Shown: positions 24,570-36,500 of the stretch, one piece after another
How the letters are laid out: the number at the start of each line of letters is the position of its first letter
How positions within the stretch are numbered: position 1 is the stretch's first letter
Assembly: GCF_001649575.2 (NCBI RefSeq)
Contig: NC_051431.1
Span: 1,461,917-1,525,916, forward strand
Length of the DNA stretch: 64,000 nucleotides
Direction of reading: 5' to 3'
Source of the DNA: Kryptolebias marmoratus
Lineage: Eukaryota > Chordata > Actinopteri > Cyprinodontiformes > Rivulidae
Notes under the pieces: model-generated
The model's database searches: none
The model's input: only the letters and a program-made list of their open reading frames with translations
Told to the model about the DNA's origin: nothing
Translations under genes and position numbers: made by a program

Positions 24570-27500
24570 GTAACTTTTAATCGAAGCGTTTAACTGAACA
24601 GAAAACTAACTTTCCGTCTTTAGCCTGAAACTGTTGTTGTGCTAATTTAGCCTCAGCTGTATTTTAGCGGAATTGTGAGTTTCTTCGACATATTTGTGGT
24701 CATAAAAAGGACTCAGATGGATGTGTTTTCTCCCTGCAGACCGGCAGGATGTCCAGAGATCCGGGGGGAAATATCTGGTTTGGATTTGGACCAACAGGAT
24801 GTTCGTTTATTCTGCTGCTGCACTTGTTTTTGGGACCTGGTTCCTACTGAAGGTGGCGCTAAAGAGAGTGAGTCTTTGGTCAATGTATTTATATTATTAT
24901 TTCTGTAAAACCTTTCCCAATGTGGCTGCTGGTTCTTGAGTGTTTTAAAGGACAACAGGGATCAGCCTTATTGTTTTAATGGACAGGTTGACAGGTGAGT
25001 CCCCACCGTCTGTAGTGAGAGTAGGGAGCAGACAGGGAGAGGTGTAACACGTAGGTGCACTAACTCGTTTTTCAAAAGAGGATTATGTTAAATGATTTCA
25101 GTTGAGACAACTTCAGAATAGCTTTCAGTGACTCCAAGATCGTGTGTCTGGGTTAAAAAATAGACATGTTAAAGCCTCTTAAGATTTTAAATTTGGGGAT
25201 AGTTAATGACCTGATTTTATGGAGTGGATGGAGGCGAGACCTGGGACCTGTCTGAGTGGAGTTTACATGTTCTCCCTGTTCACGTGGGTTTACTCCGGGT
25301 TCTCCGGTTTCCTGCCACAGACCAAAAACATCAATGTTAGCTTCACTGGTAACTCTAAAGGTGTCCCTACTCTAGGTGTGAAGGGTTGTTTGTCTCTAAG
25401 TGTCCCTGTGATGGACTTGCAACCTGTCCAGGGTGTCCCCCGTCTCTCGTACAGTGATGGCTGGAGACAGGCACCAGCTCCCCGAGCGGGTAAAGAAACT
25501 GGATGGATGGAGGCGAGCTGTCGGAGTGAAAGGGAAGGTTTACATCATGTGACAAACTCCGCTCCTCGGGGGTCGATCTCCTGCATGTTTTAGACGTTTT
25601 CCTGCTTTAAAACATCTGAGCAGAAAAACCTAAAACCTCCAGGACAGCGGAGCCTCGAGGCCTGGAGTCTGACACCCCTGGTTTACATGATAGTTTGGAG
25701 ACTGTGGGTCAAACAAAAAGACAGAAGGCAGAGCTGGAGGTGTTAGAAATGAGTCCATCAAAGGGACATTCCAGGTTTGGAGACAAAGTTAGAGAGGCTG
25801 AGATGGTGTGGACATGTGCAGAGGAGGGACAGTGGACAGATTGGACAGAGGAGGAGAAGAGGATGACCTCGGAGACGGTTCATGGATGGAGTGATGCTGG
25901 GATATGAGCTGCTGTGGAGACGCTGAAATCAGAAGAAGAAGAAGAATTTAAAGGAGCGTTGTGCGTTTTCCTGTTCAAACTTTCTGCCTTGTCATGTTCG
26001 TAGACAAACTCCACGGAAGCTGCTGCTCCACGGGACTCTAAAGCTGCGAAGAACGTCAGCCGCTCTGCCAAAGATCCAGAGGTTCACGTGTCGGGAGTGA
26101 AAATTTTCTTTGGCTCACAAACTGGAACCGCAAAGGTACCGATGTAATTTATCAGAAGCATTTTCACAGGCTAATGACGTTAAACATGGATTATATCTTT
26201 ACCCTGCTTAGTGTCATAGACTAAGCAGCTTAAAACAAACAAAAACAACAAGTTTAGTTTAGTATAACTCTAAAATTAAACCAGTAAGGCTGTTTTATTG
26301 TTTTAATTCTACCACCTCAAGTTTTACTGAAGTAGAAGCAGTTCTAGTTCTGTTTTTTAATCTGTAATCTGTTACTTTACAGAAACAAACCGTTCAGTTC
26401 TTTCGCAGCTTTTACTTCTTTCTTCTCCTTTTAGGGTTTTGCTAAAGAGCTGTCCGAGGAGGTCCAGGCGTTAGGAACACCTGCTGAGGTGATCGACATG
26501 AAAGACTACGATCCAGATGATCGACTCGCAGACGAGGTGGGAAAAATCCACTCCAGCTTTTAATTAAATGTTAGAAAAGGAAATCTCTTCCAACATTGAA
26601 TAAAGTCGATAATCAGTTGGATAAATTCTGCTGCTTTTTACTCCAAGAAATCTGTTTATTTAGCATTCGAGTCCGACTAAAACCAGTTAACAAATAAACA
26701 TAAAATCTGAGCGTATTGCACACCAGCCTTTCCTTTTTCAGAGAACAGATTTTATTCCAGCTGCAGACAGCTGGATTGTTTTCACTCCCCGGGCTCAGAC
26801 GCTGTTCGGTGCGTTCAGAAACGAACAGGAAGCTGGTTGGCGGGCGCTCAGCACAGAACAGAGCTCCGATTTAATCAGCAAAGCTCTGATTTCATCTGCA
26901 GGAGAGATGAACTAAGGCAGCAGATGCTCCGAGCTTTGGACAGTTTGGATCCTAACTTTTGTCTAACATAAGAAAACTGTCTCCTAGTTTGAATCCAGGC
27001 TGCCTTCATGCAGAGATGAAGAAGAGATGATGAAGAGTAGTAGGAAGAGCAGCTCTGTGGCTTCGGTGTCGAATAATGAGACAAGATTTTAAACAACTTG
27101 ATCTAATATTCAGTTTTCTGTGGATGAAGATTTGCTTGATGTGCACATGCAAAATCTGGTTACAATCCAGCACCTGAATGCATCGTTCCTGCAGCACCTA
27201 AAAACATCATTCCAGCAGCACCTGAATGCATCATTCCTGCAGCACCTGAATGCATCGTGTTGTTTGTGTTTCTGTGAGCAGCTGAAGAAAGTCTGATTTG
27301 TGCTCATGCATGTGATTGTTTTTATGTGTTAGAAAACTGTCTCATCTGAAGGTGAGATGCTGATTTTTGTTTGTAACGTCTGCATTTATAAACCACATTT
27401 AGTCTCTTTTTGTTTCACCGCCTCGTCTGTGTCCTGTTTCCGTCTTCCCTCAGTGTGTCAGTAAGTCAGTCTGCGTCTTCCTCGTGGCCACCTACACTGA

Positions 27501-30500
27501 CGGGCAGCCCACAGAGAACGCCGAGTGGTTCTGCAAGTGGCTGGAAGAAGCATCCACCGACTTCAGATACGGAAAGACCTTCCTCCAAGGCCTCAGATAT
27601 GCCGTGTTCGGCCTCGGAAACTCCGTCTACGTCGGTCACTATAACACGGTCAGACGTGCTTCCAACATTAGAGCAATAATATGAACAAAATCCTCTCTGC
27701 GTGTTTATTCAGTCTGCTCTTTACACTGCAGGTGGGTAAAAACATCGACAAGTGGCTGTGGATGCTGAGCGCCACGCGGATCATGAGCAGGACGGAGGGC
27801 GACTCCGACGTGGTGAAAAGTCGGAACGGCAGCGTCCAGGCAGACTTCCAGGCCTGGAAGCTGAGGTTCCTGAGCCGCCTTCAGGCTCTGGCGAAAGGAG
27901 AGAAGAAGAGCTGCAGCGGGAACTGTAAGAAGGGAGGATCCTGTAAGAACAAGAAGAAACACCGACCGGATGAAGAGGAGAAGGCTTCATCACACGATAA
28001 CAGCTCTGAGGTAAACCTGACTGAGTTATAGCTGTTTGTTAATGGTGATTAGCTGTGGCGGCCATCTTAAATTAGATTGACACCAAAAGTAGACCAGTTG
28101 TAGACAAATCATTACTTTCTGAGAGTTTCTTTAAAATCCATTCAACGTTTTCTGAAATATTATTGTGGGCAGAAACATCATAGCTCCGCCTCCGTGAATA
28201 AATCTTCTTAAAGTGATTTTCTAATCGTCTGATGTTGCGTTCAGGTAAATTCAGATCAGAACTATAAACATCTCAGGCTGCCGATTTATAAATCGGCTTC
28301 AAAGAATCCGTTGTTTCAGGAAACGATGAGTCAAACCACCTGAAACGCTTTTAATCAGACCCTAACTCAACAACGTTTTGGTGTTTTTATGTTAATTTTT
28401 CACGGTTTTCGTAGCCGTTGTCATAGCAGCAGGCAGCTCAGAGCCATCTTTAGCTGAGTCGGAGGATCCGAGGGCGCCGTCATGACGAATCCTGACCGTT
28501 TCTTCGAAACTCTCCCAACATTCATGAAGCTTTGTTTTCATCAGATAACACCGCGTGTCGGCCTCACTCTCCTCTCTCGTTTACATCTTCAGTTTTCTTT
28601 AAGTTGAATCGTTTGTAAACCAGATTCTGTGGTTTTTCTTCTGTCTTCAGGTGGATTTAATTGACTCGAGCAGCGATGACGATGAGTCGGGCTTCCTGGA
28701 CGAGAAGAGGTCCGGTTCAGTGGTCGATGTGGAGGATCTGGGCAACATCATGAGCAGCGTGAAGAAGGCAAAGGTCAGGCTGCGTTTCCACCATTAAATC
28801 TATTTTATCTGTAAACTGCTGAGCTTTAAAGCCACCGGAGCGCCTAAACTGAGCAGAAATGTTTGTTTTTATCTCTAAATACGACAGATGTCAGAGTTAT
28901 GTGTTTCCACGTTAACACCTGGAAGCTTCATCCGATCGAAGCTTTCTGAGTAAAGAAGGAAAAATGGCAGATGGGTTGGTAGACATCAGACCCCGGCGGA
29001 CAGGAAGTGGAGGCATGCGTAATATCCAGGACGCCCACTTCACAGATTTGTGAGGAATGAGTGACTCAAGGAAAGCAGGAAAACATGAGAGAAATAATTC
29101 ATTTTCTCTGCTTTCAAATAACTGTCAGTGTGACTCAGAATGAAAATCTGAGCGTGGCATTAATAATCCCGTGACAGAAACTTCAGTCTGGGCTGGAAAA
29201 CCTGCTGTTTTAGTCTCAGCTTGTTACACATCAGTGACGCAGCCGTGAAGTGGAATGAGTCATTAATATATTCCTACATTTCCTTTAGTTTATAATCTGT
29301 TAGAAAGCCTTTGTGTCTGATGGTAGTCAATGTGTCCCAGATTCAAATCATTTATTTATTTTCATCATCATATTTATCTTTTTGGGATGATTTCTGCCAC
29401 GAACGGGAAGGTTCACTGATTCGCTCAGTGCAGCTGCAGATCAGCCGAGTGCTGAGGTAGTTTTAGGATTAAATCGAGACGCATCGGTCTATTTAATAAT
29501 TAAAAGTCAGTAATCAGGTTGAAAAGAGTGATGCTGACGTCGTGCAAATCTGGGCTGCTGTTTTGCTTCTTGAGTGTAAAGTTTGCAGGAAAAAAATTAG
29601 ATTTTAATTTGTAAGAAACTGTAAAAACAAACAAACGTTTACCAGTGATTGGTCAACCAAAGAGCTCTGTACGGCAGCTGTGAAGGGACAAACCTGCAGC
29701 TCATGACAGAAGGAACTTCAGCAGAAATAATCAGTGATTCATTTCATGATCTGAAAGGTTTTTGGTTTTCTTACATCGTTTTTTCCTCATCTTCTGTTCT
29801 CTGTGATGTTTAGCTGAATTTCTGTCATCAAACAGATGCAAAGATGACAGTTTCCTCCGTCTGTGATGAGAAATTAGTGTAAGTTTGCATAATTTGGTCA
29901 CCCGGAGCTTTCAGTGCCGGGCCTAATTAGTTTGAACGTTAAACATTTGCAGGAAGACGACAGATAATCAGCGGAGCTGCATGAAACTCCGTCTGTTTGT
30001 TGTTCATTGTCTCCCCGTTTCAGTGGAAGAACTTTAATTTTACAACCTGACGGCTGTTGTTGGTGTTTGAAAGCAACTGGAGGGAAACCGGGCTCGGTTT
30101 GACCCGGTTTGACCCGGTTTGACCACGAGGTGACGGCAGAAACTCGGATCAACCTGCAAACATCCGCCTCCTTATTTCATTTTTAATTTTATTTTCTCAG
30201 CCGTCGTGTAACTAAACTCAACCTGCGTTTATGAAAACTGATTGTGAATCTCAAAGTAAAAAAAAAAATCTGGGATCTTTTGTTTCATCATAAGTAAAAA
30301 AAGATAATTTTAATCCTTTCTGGGTTTAATAAAGTTCCTCATTAACCTTTAAATGTGATAACTGATCTCACCTGCTTTGAGAAGAAGAAACTCCAGATCT
30401 GGGGATGAGTCCTTCTCTGAGCGTTCTTTAATTTGGGTTCAGAGCAGCGTTTCTGCACGCCGCTTTTGAAATCAAATCCAACTTTGTTTATAAAGCTCTG

Positions 30501-33500
30501 TTCGTTCAGCGGAGTGTGACTCAAAGTGTTTTACACCAGATAAAAACCTGCAAACAAGCAGATAAAAACCAGCAAACAAGCAGATAAACACCATATGCAT
30601 GATCATTTAAAAGGGTTAAACTTGAAGGAACTGAGGAAACATGATGTTGGTGCTGCTTCTAATTCATGCTCTCGTGTGTTTTAAAGTAAAATCATCTTCT
30701 TGTGGATCCGGTGTCGATGGGAAGGAGATAACAGCTGCACCTAAACACCAAACCATGAGAAGAATTAAAGCCTTAGTTTTTCTCCAAGGAATGCATATCA
30801 CCCGCCAGCTTTCATGCAGCAGTTTGAAGCTAAGACAGGGATCTCCAATCCTGGTCCTCAGGGCCACCATCCTGCAGGTTTTCCTTGTTCCTCTGCTCCA
30901 ACACACCTGATCTGAATCAATGGGTGATTAACAGGCTTCTGCAGAACATGAAGAGGTGATTTAACCTCTGAATCAGGTGTATTGGAGCAGAGAAACAAGG
31001 AAAACCTGCAGGATGGTGGCCCTGAGGACCAGGATTGGAGACCCCTGGGCTGAGATCATCTTCTGTTGACCGTTTGGCTCCAGCTGGAAAACAATGTGAA
31101 GAAGAATCTCTCACAACACTGCAAGACTTCAGTCGATCTCTCAGCTGCTAACACAACTTCTTTCAGCTCAGTGTCTGTAAAACTGGCTGAGTCGCAGCCG
31201 TTGAAGTGTTTCTCTGAGGTCGTTTAGCTGTGGAGGCCATCTTGAATGGAATTGACTCCAAAAGTTAATCAGTTCTCAATGTGCATCCAGTGATTACTTT
31301 CTGGAAGTTTCATTAAGGTTTGTTCAGTTGTTTATGACCGGTACAGATAAAACACACACACACACACACACACACACAGGTAAAAGCATCATCGTCTCTC
31401 CTGTTTGGCAGCAGACAGTAATGAAAACACGAGAAGGGGACGAGCGTCTGTTACAGAGCTCCTTCAGGTCCATAATCAGCAGAACATCACAGAACCAGAC
31501 TTGATTTGGATGTTTTCTCCTGAGCTGGAAGCTGGAGTTAAACTGCGGCTCCACGCAGAGCACACCTCCAAACATTAACTTATATAAACCGTTCGCTGTG
31601 GATTTATTTGTGTCGTTCCAAACGGCAGGAACTAATTGATTCTTGCAGTGATATCGAACAAGGAGACGGTGTGAAACGGATTATTAACCCCGACCAGCTC
31701 AGTTTTTCACCGTAACCCCCACAGAGACGAGATTCCACCGTGACTCGGAGGTCTGTTGTGTAACTTCACGACATCAGAAAGTTTTTCATCCCATCCAAGG
31801 TGTCAAACAGTACAGAAAACTGCAGGAAATACAGTTTAAAGCAGCAGAAATTAATCTGCAAAAAAAAACTTAAAAAAATAAAATAAACCAACTTCTGAGG
31901 TAAAAATCAAAGAGGCTTTAAAGTCTGTAAATTAGATCAAAGACATAAAATAACTTTATTCAAAGTTTAATTATTGCCCATCATTTGTTTGTTTGTTAGC
32001 AAAATATCTCCTGAACCAGTGGAAACCCATAAATCATTGGTTGTACCTCCACAGCTGAGGAACTTAGGTTCAAGATGGCTGCCACAGCTAACCCCCCGTT
32101 AGCCAACAAAGACGTTCATCTGAAGTTTGGAGTGGTAGCTGAGAGTCATCGTATGAGATGGGTCATCAAATAACCTACAAGGTTTGAGTGAAACTCTCTG
32201 ATATAACCTAACTTCAGATTTTAATTCAGGCTTTTCAGAAGATCTACAAACGTTTTATTTAATTTAAAATAAAACCTCAGCCTGGATGGAGATTAATGAC
32301 TTCAAACTCTTTTTTTTTTTGTTAACTCTTAAAGGTCTGATAAGTTTTCGGTGGATATGTTTGTTCTGATTTAACGAGCTGAGCGTTCAGACCCATGAAA
32401 GCAGGGATGAGTCGGTGAACGGGTTCAGCTCCGCAGGAACGTTCTGTAAAATGAACATTTGTCGATGTTTGCCGTCGTGCCAGCACAGAAGAAGCTGACA
32501 CGACGGCGTGGAAGTCCCCCTGGAGCAGCTCAGTAATTGGGTGAAGTTGTCTCGGTTATTCCTACAATCATGCCCGTCTGAAAAGGTGACGTGTTTTTAG
32601 CCCCCCGACAACTTTTCTATCATTAATTGATTCTGTCTGTACACATAATCCCCGCCTCAGAGGAGGGGTTAATTCAGCAGCTTTAGCAACAAAAACTAAA
32701 ACAGGGCTTTAAATTCCAGCATTTATCACGTTGTACTTCCAGCATTTCTACTGAACTTTAAAGAACTAATTCCTCACTTTTCCTAAGATAATCAAGAACG
32801 AAATAAAACATGTTGCTGATTTATTAAAGCGACAGGAAGTGATTACAACTTTGGCATCAGACAAAAGTATATTTTTAAACTCTACTGGAGTGTTTCTTCA
32901 GTCATTTAGACATTTGGAAGGAAATATTAGAAGATCTTGTAAAACTTAATTGATGCTGAGTTGAGAAATTATTAAAATTTATTTAAACATTAAAGTAAAC
33001 TTCAACAACCATTATCTCTGGGAGGCTTTAAGCCCCGCCCACGTGACCTTTTATTAATCATGAAATGACTGATTACATTTAAACACGGTAGAATTATTGA
33101 ACATAAAGCATCAAGGGAAGAAAACCTGAAGTGTTTATTTATTTAATATTTATTTTAATAAAGTCGGCGTCCCTCTGGTTTGCAGGAGGCGGGAGATTTA
33201 AAACTTTCTTTAAACAGTTTGTCGATGGACGCGCAGCAAAAGGAGCAATGCACCGGTGTGATTCTGGGATTAAATCAGGAAGTATTTGTTATGTTTTTGT
33301 ACCAATATAAGCTCAATAAAATGAAATCACTGCTGGGATGCTGAAAGAGTGTGTGCTTCTGGCGTTTTATGTTTTTATTTTGCTCTAATTTTCATTTCTG
33401 TGTATTTTTGGTTAATTTTGGATCATGTTTTATGTTTTGTAATTTTAAAACAAAGCCTGTTTGTGAGCGACGTGTTAAAGAAATAATATAATTAACATGA

Positions 33501-36500
33501 AATCATTGCTTTTCTGTTTTGTGTTAAATCTCCGTATGTTGAAGGATCTGAATCATGCTGAATCATCGTGTTTTACTTCGGATCAGCGCGGCACTAATCA
33601 ACTTATTACACAGCAACTGGAGCTTTTGTGCGTCTGTTTTGTAACCGACTGAAAGTTTTGTGTCTCAGAGCAAGGACAAGGACGAAGAAGATCAGGTGGT
33701 GAGGCTGTCCAAACTCAACGGCGTGAAGAAGATGGAGGATGAAGAGGAAAGAAGAGAGATGATCACTCCTGCCCTGAGAGAAGCTCTGACAAAGCAAGGT
33801 GACGAGAAAATGGCCTTAAATTAAGGATGAAATCTAAAGAGTTAGCTGGAGGGTGAGGAGGACAGACACTCGGTGTAGTAGTACGCTCATTACTGTCGCC
33901 CCCCACCGTCAGCTTACACAACACACTATAAATAGGCCTCTCTTAGCAGGACTTCGCTCCGTTTGACCAAACCGTGACCCGCTTCTTGTGCTGCGCTGGC
34001 CGCAGTCCATCCTGGCAGGTGGTTGGTTTTGTTTTTTAAGAGAAGAATGAAGGATCTTGGCACGGTTTTCCTGGAAAGGCTCTTTCTGGCGTGTGCTGAA
34101 GCTGAAGCTCTTGCACCGCGGCCAACAACGTTTGAGCAGATTGCTGCCGTCAGCAAAGCTCCTGACTCCGGAGCTTTTCATTCGTGGAGAGATAAATGAT
34201 TGAATAAAAAGCACAAAATGAGTTATTCAGATGTTAAAGTTTAGCTGGGGTGGACAGTAGTCACCCCCTTTCTATCAAGATCCTAAAAATGAGACATTTA
34301 AAGTCAGTTTTATCCCTTTGAAAGAACGTCTCAGTCATGAATCGTCTCTCTTGTAGGAGATTGTGCGTCTGCCCAGGAAAATAATATTTCTGTTCCTTTA
34401 TAGATTGTTTATCACTAAGACTAGCAGAGCACATCTCAGGGTCAGCAGTGAGTCTAACAAACATATTATTTATCCCTGCAGTCAGCTGGAGTGTCTCGTA
34501 TAATCGTTATTATAAATCTAATTTACACTTGAGACAATACTTCTTACGGTTTCTTCTTCTCTTTATTTATTAAAACCTATTTTTAACCTGGCAGGAAGAC
34601 ATTTGAGATATATGTGATGTGCCGCTGCTGAAGATGTAATTTCCTGCCGTCCATGTTTATGTTACGGTTTTATAAAAGAAGGTTTTATTCTTCAAACCTT
34701 ATCTGTTTGTGCAGGATATAAACTAATTGGAAGTCACTCAGGAGTGAAGCTCTGTCGATGGACTAAGGTGGTAAAAACCCGTCGTATTTTCAGAAATGTT
34801 GGTCGGTTTGATGCATGCATCTCGATGAAATCTCTGTCTTTTTGGATCAGTCTATGTTAAGAGGAAGAGGAGGTTGTTACAAACACACTTTCTATGGGAT
34901 TGAGTCCCACCGGTGCATGGAGACGACCCCCAGCCTGGCCTGCGCTAACAAGTGTGTCTTCTGCTGGAGGTGAGCTCGGACAGATGTTTGTTACGTGTTT
35001 TTACCTTTTTATTAATTCGGTTTGTAATGATTCCATTAATAATTAGCAGCCTGTGGTTCACCGTCCTCCTGACGAAGGTGGCGCCACAGATTCAACCTCA
35101 CAAAGAAGATCTCAAACACTGAAATAACCACAGTTTATGCTAACCAGGCAAGCGTCCTTGCCGCCATTTTGCTAGGTGCTACGTGGCATCCTTAGTTTTT
35201 ATCATCATGGCAGCAGACCATAAACATCTGAGGGGAAAAAAACTAAATTCAGCCAAGAAAGCTGCTGTTTTTCTATTAGTTGTTATAAAAATATATACCT
35301 GAACTGTAAAGAACATGGTCTTAAATTTATCCCGTTTTCTAAACTAATACTGTTTTATTAAACCAGAGTTCATCTCTGTCTCAAGACTATTCTGCTGTAA
35401 TTCCTGTAAAGCAGGTCCCACCTAACTGAGGATAGGACTTCAGTATTTAGTGGCATATTTTCTTTACTTTTAGCCATTTGTTTACCAACCTGTTTTACTT
35501 ATTTGATGTGTTAAATAATAAAGAGTTGGTGTGTAGGCTGAACAGAAACTCAGTTTTTTCATGTTTAAATACTGAAGTTCTTATTATATATAAGTATTTC
35601 TAGAATTATGAGGGAAAAGACCACATTATATAAGTTTAAATTATTAGTTTAGGTTCATTTAATTACAGACGCTGGTAGCAGAGTACTTATTTCATTAGGT
35701 CTGCTTATAATGATTACATCAGTTTTTTCACATTATGCATCATATATGTTTATTTAGGTAAAGGGAGCTTCATTTTGTGTTTTTGGACTGATGGCACATC
35801 ATTCAGCACAGACAAAGCTTTAACAATGTGTTTCTTCCACATGTAAACAGTGATAGCACTTAGCAAGATGGCGCCCTCAAATCTTGCCGACAGCCGTCCG
35901 TAGCCACTCCAGTGCTTTTCTGTTTTAATGATGTGAAGTATGACCACAGGTAGAATAAGAAAAACAACAAAGGTGTGAGGAAATTCACATTTAGACAATC
36001 CAAAGCACAGAAACTGCATTAAATGCCTGGAAATTAATCAGATTTATATTCTTTTGAACGAACAGACATATTAGTACATTATCTCCACCTGTTGTGTAGC
36101 TGACAACCAGAACCGGCACGTTTGTCCACAGAAATATGAAAACCATGTTGAAGGATTTAGGATTTGTCTCTTATTTTATAACCTTAGAATCAAAGTAGAC
36201 TGTATTCAGTTAAAGTGAAACTTGTTTAAATTAAAATTTATCAAAACTATGAAGGCCTCTGAGGACCATCCAGATGCTTCCAAGCACAGAAATTATTTAG
36301 TTTACTGATCAGGTCGTCTTTATTCTGAGCTGTTTGGTTCTTCTTTAGACACAAGTTAAGCAGCTTCTTGTTTTATTTTTCGTTTGATTATTGCCTGCAT
36401 GCTTTCTTTGAAAAGTCTTGTTTTCTTTGTAAATTTAGACTCGCTGTCGGTGAGTCAGAGCGAATCATTTACTCACAGAAGACTAACGTCATGCAGAAAC

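Larger units (their letters stand above)
28774..33668 (+). other. tyw1 intron 7, 4.9 kb
   Basis: Contains a nested MITE at 30836-31047 inside a dispersed-repeat copy, an (AC)n tract at 31352-31378, an inverted repeat copy at 31985-32155, a 37-base hairpin at 32471-32507, and a conserved-looking stretch near 29870-30060. No coding exon was found inside. Confidence 0.6.

Noticed and set aside
24748..24867. ATG in tyw1 exon 2 as a start codon
   Set aside because: Its frame does not encode the membrane segment and does not join exon 3; the frame through exon 1 does both.
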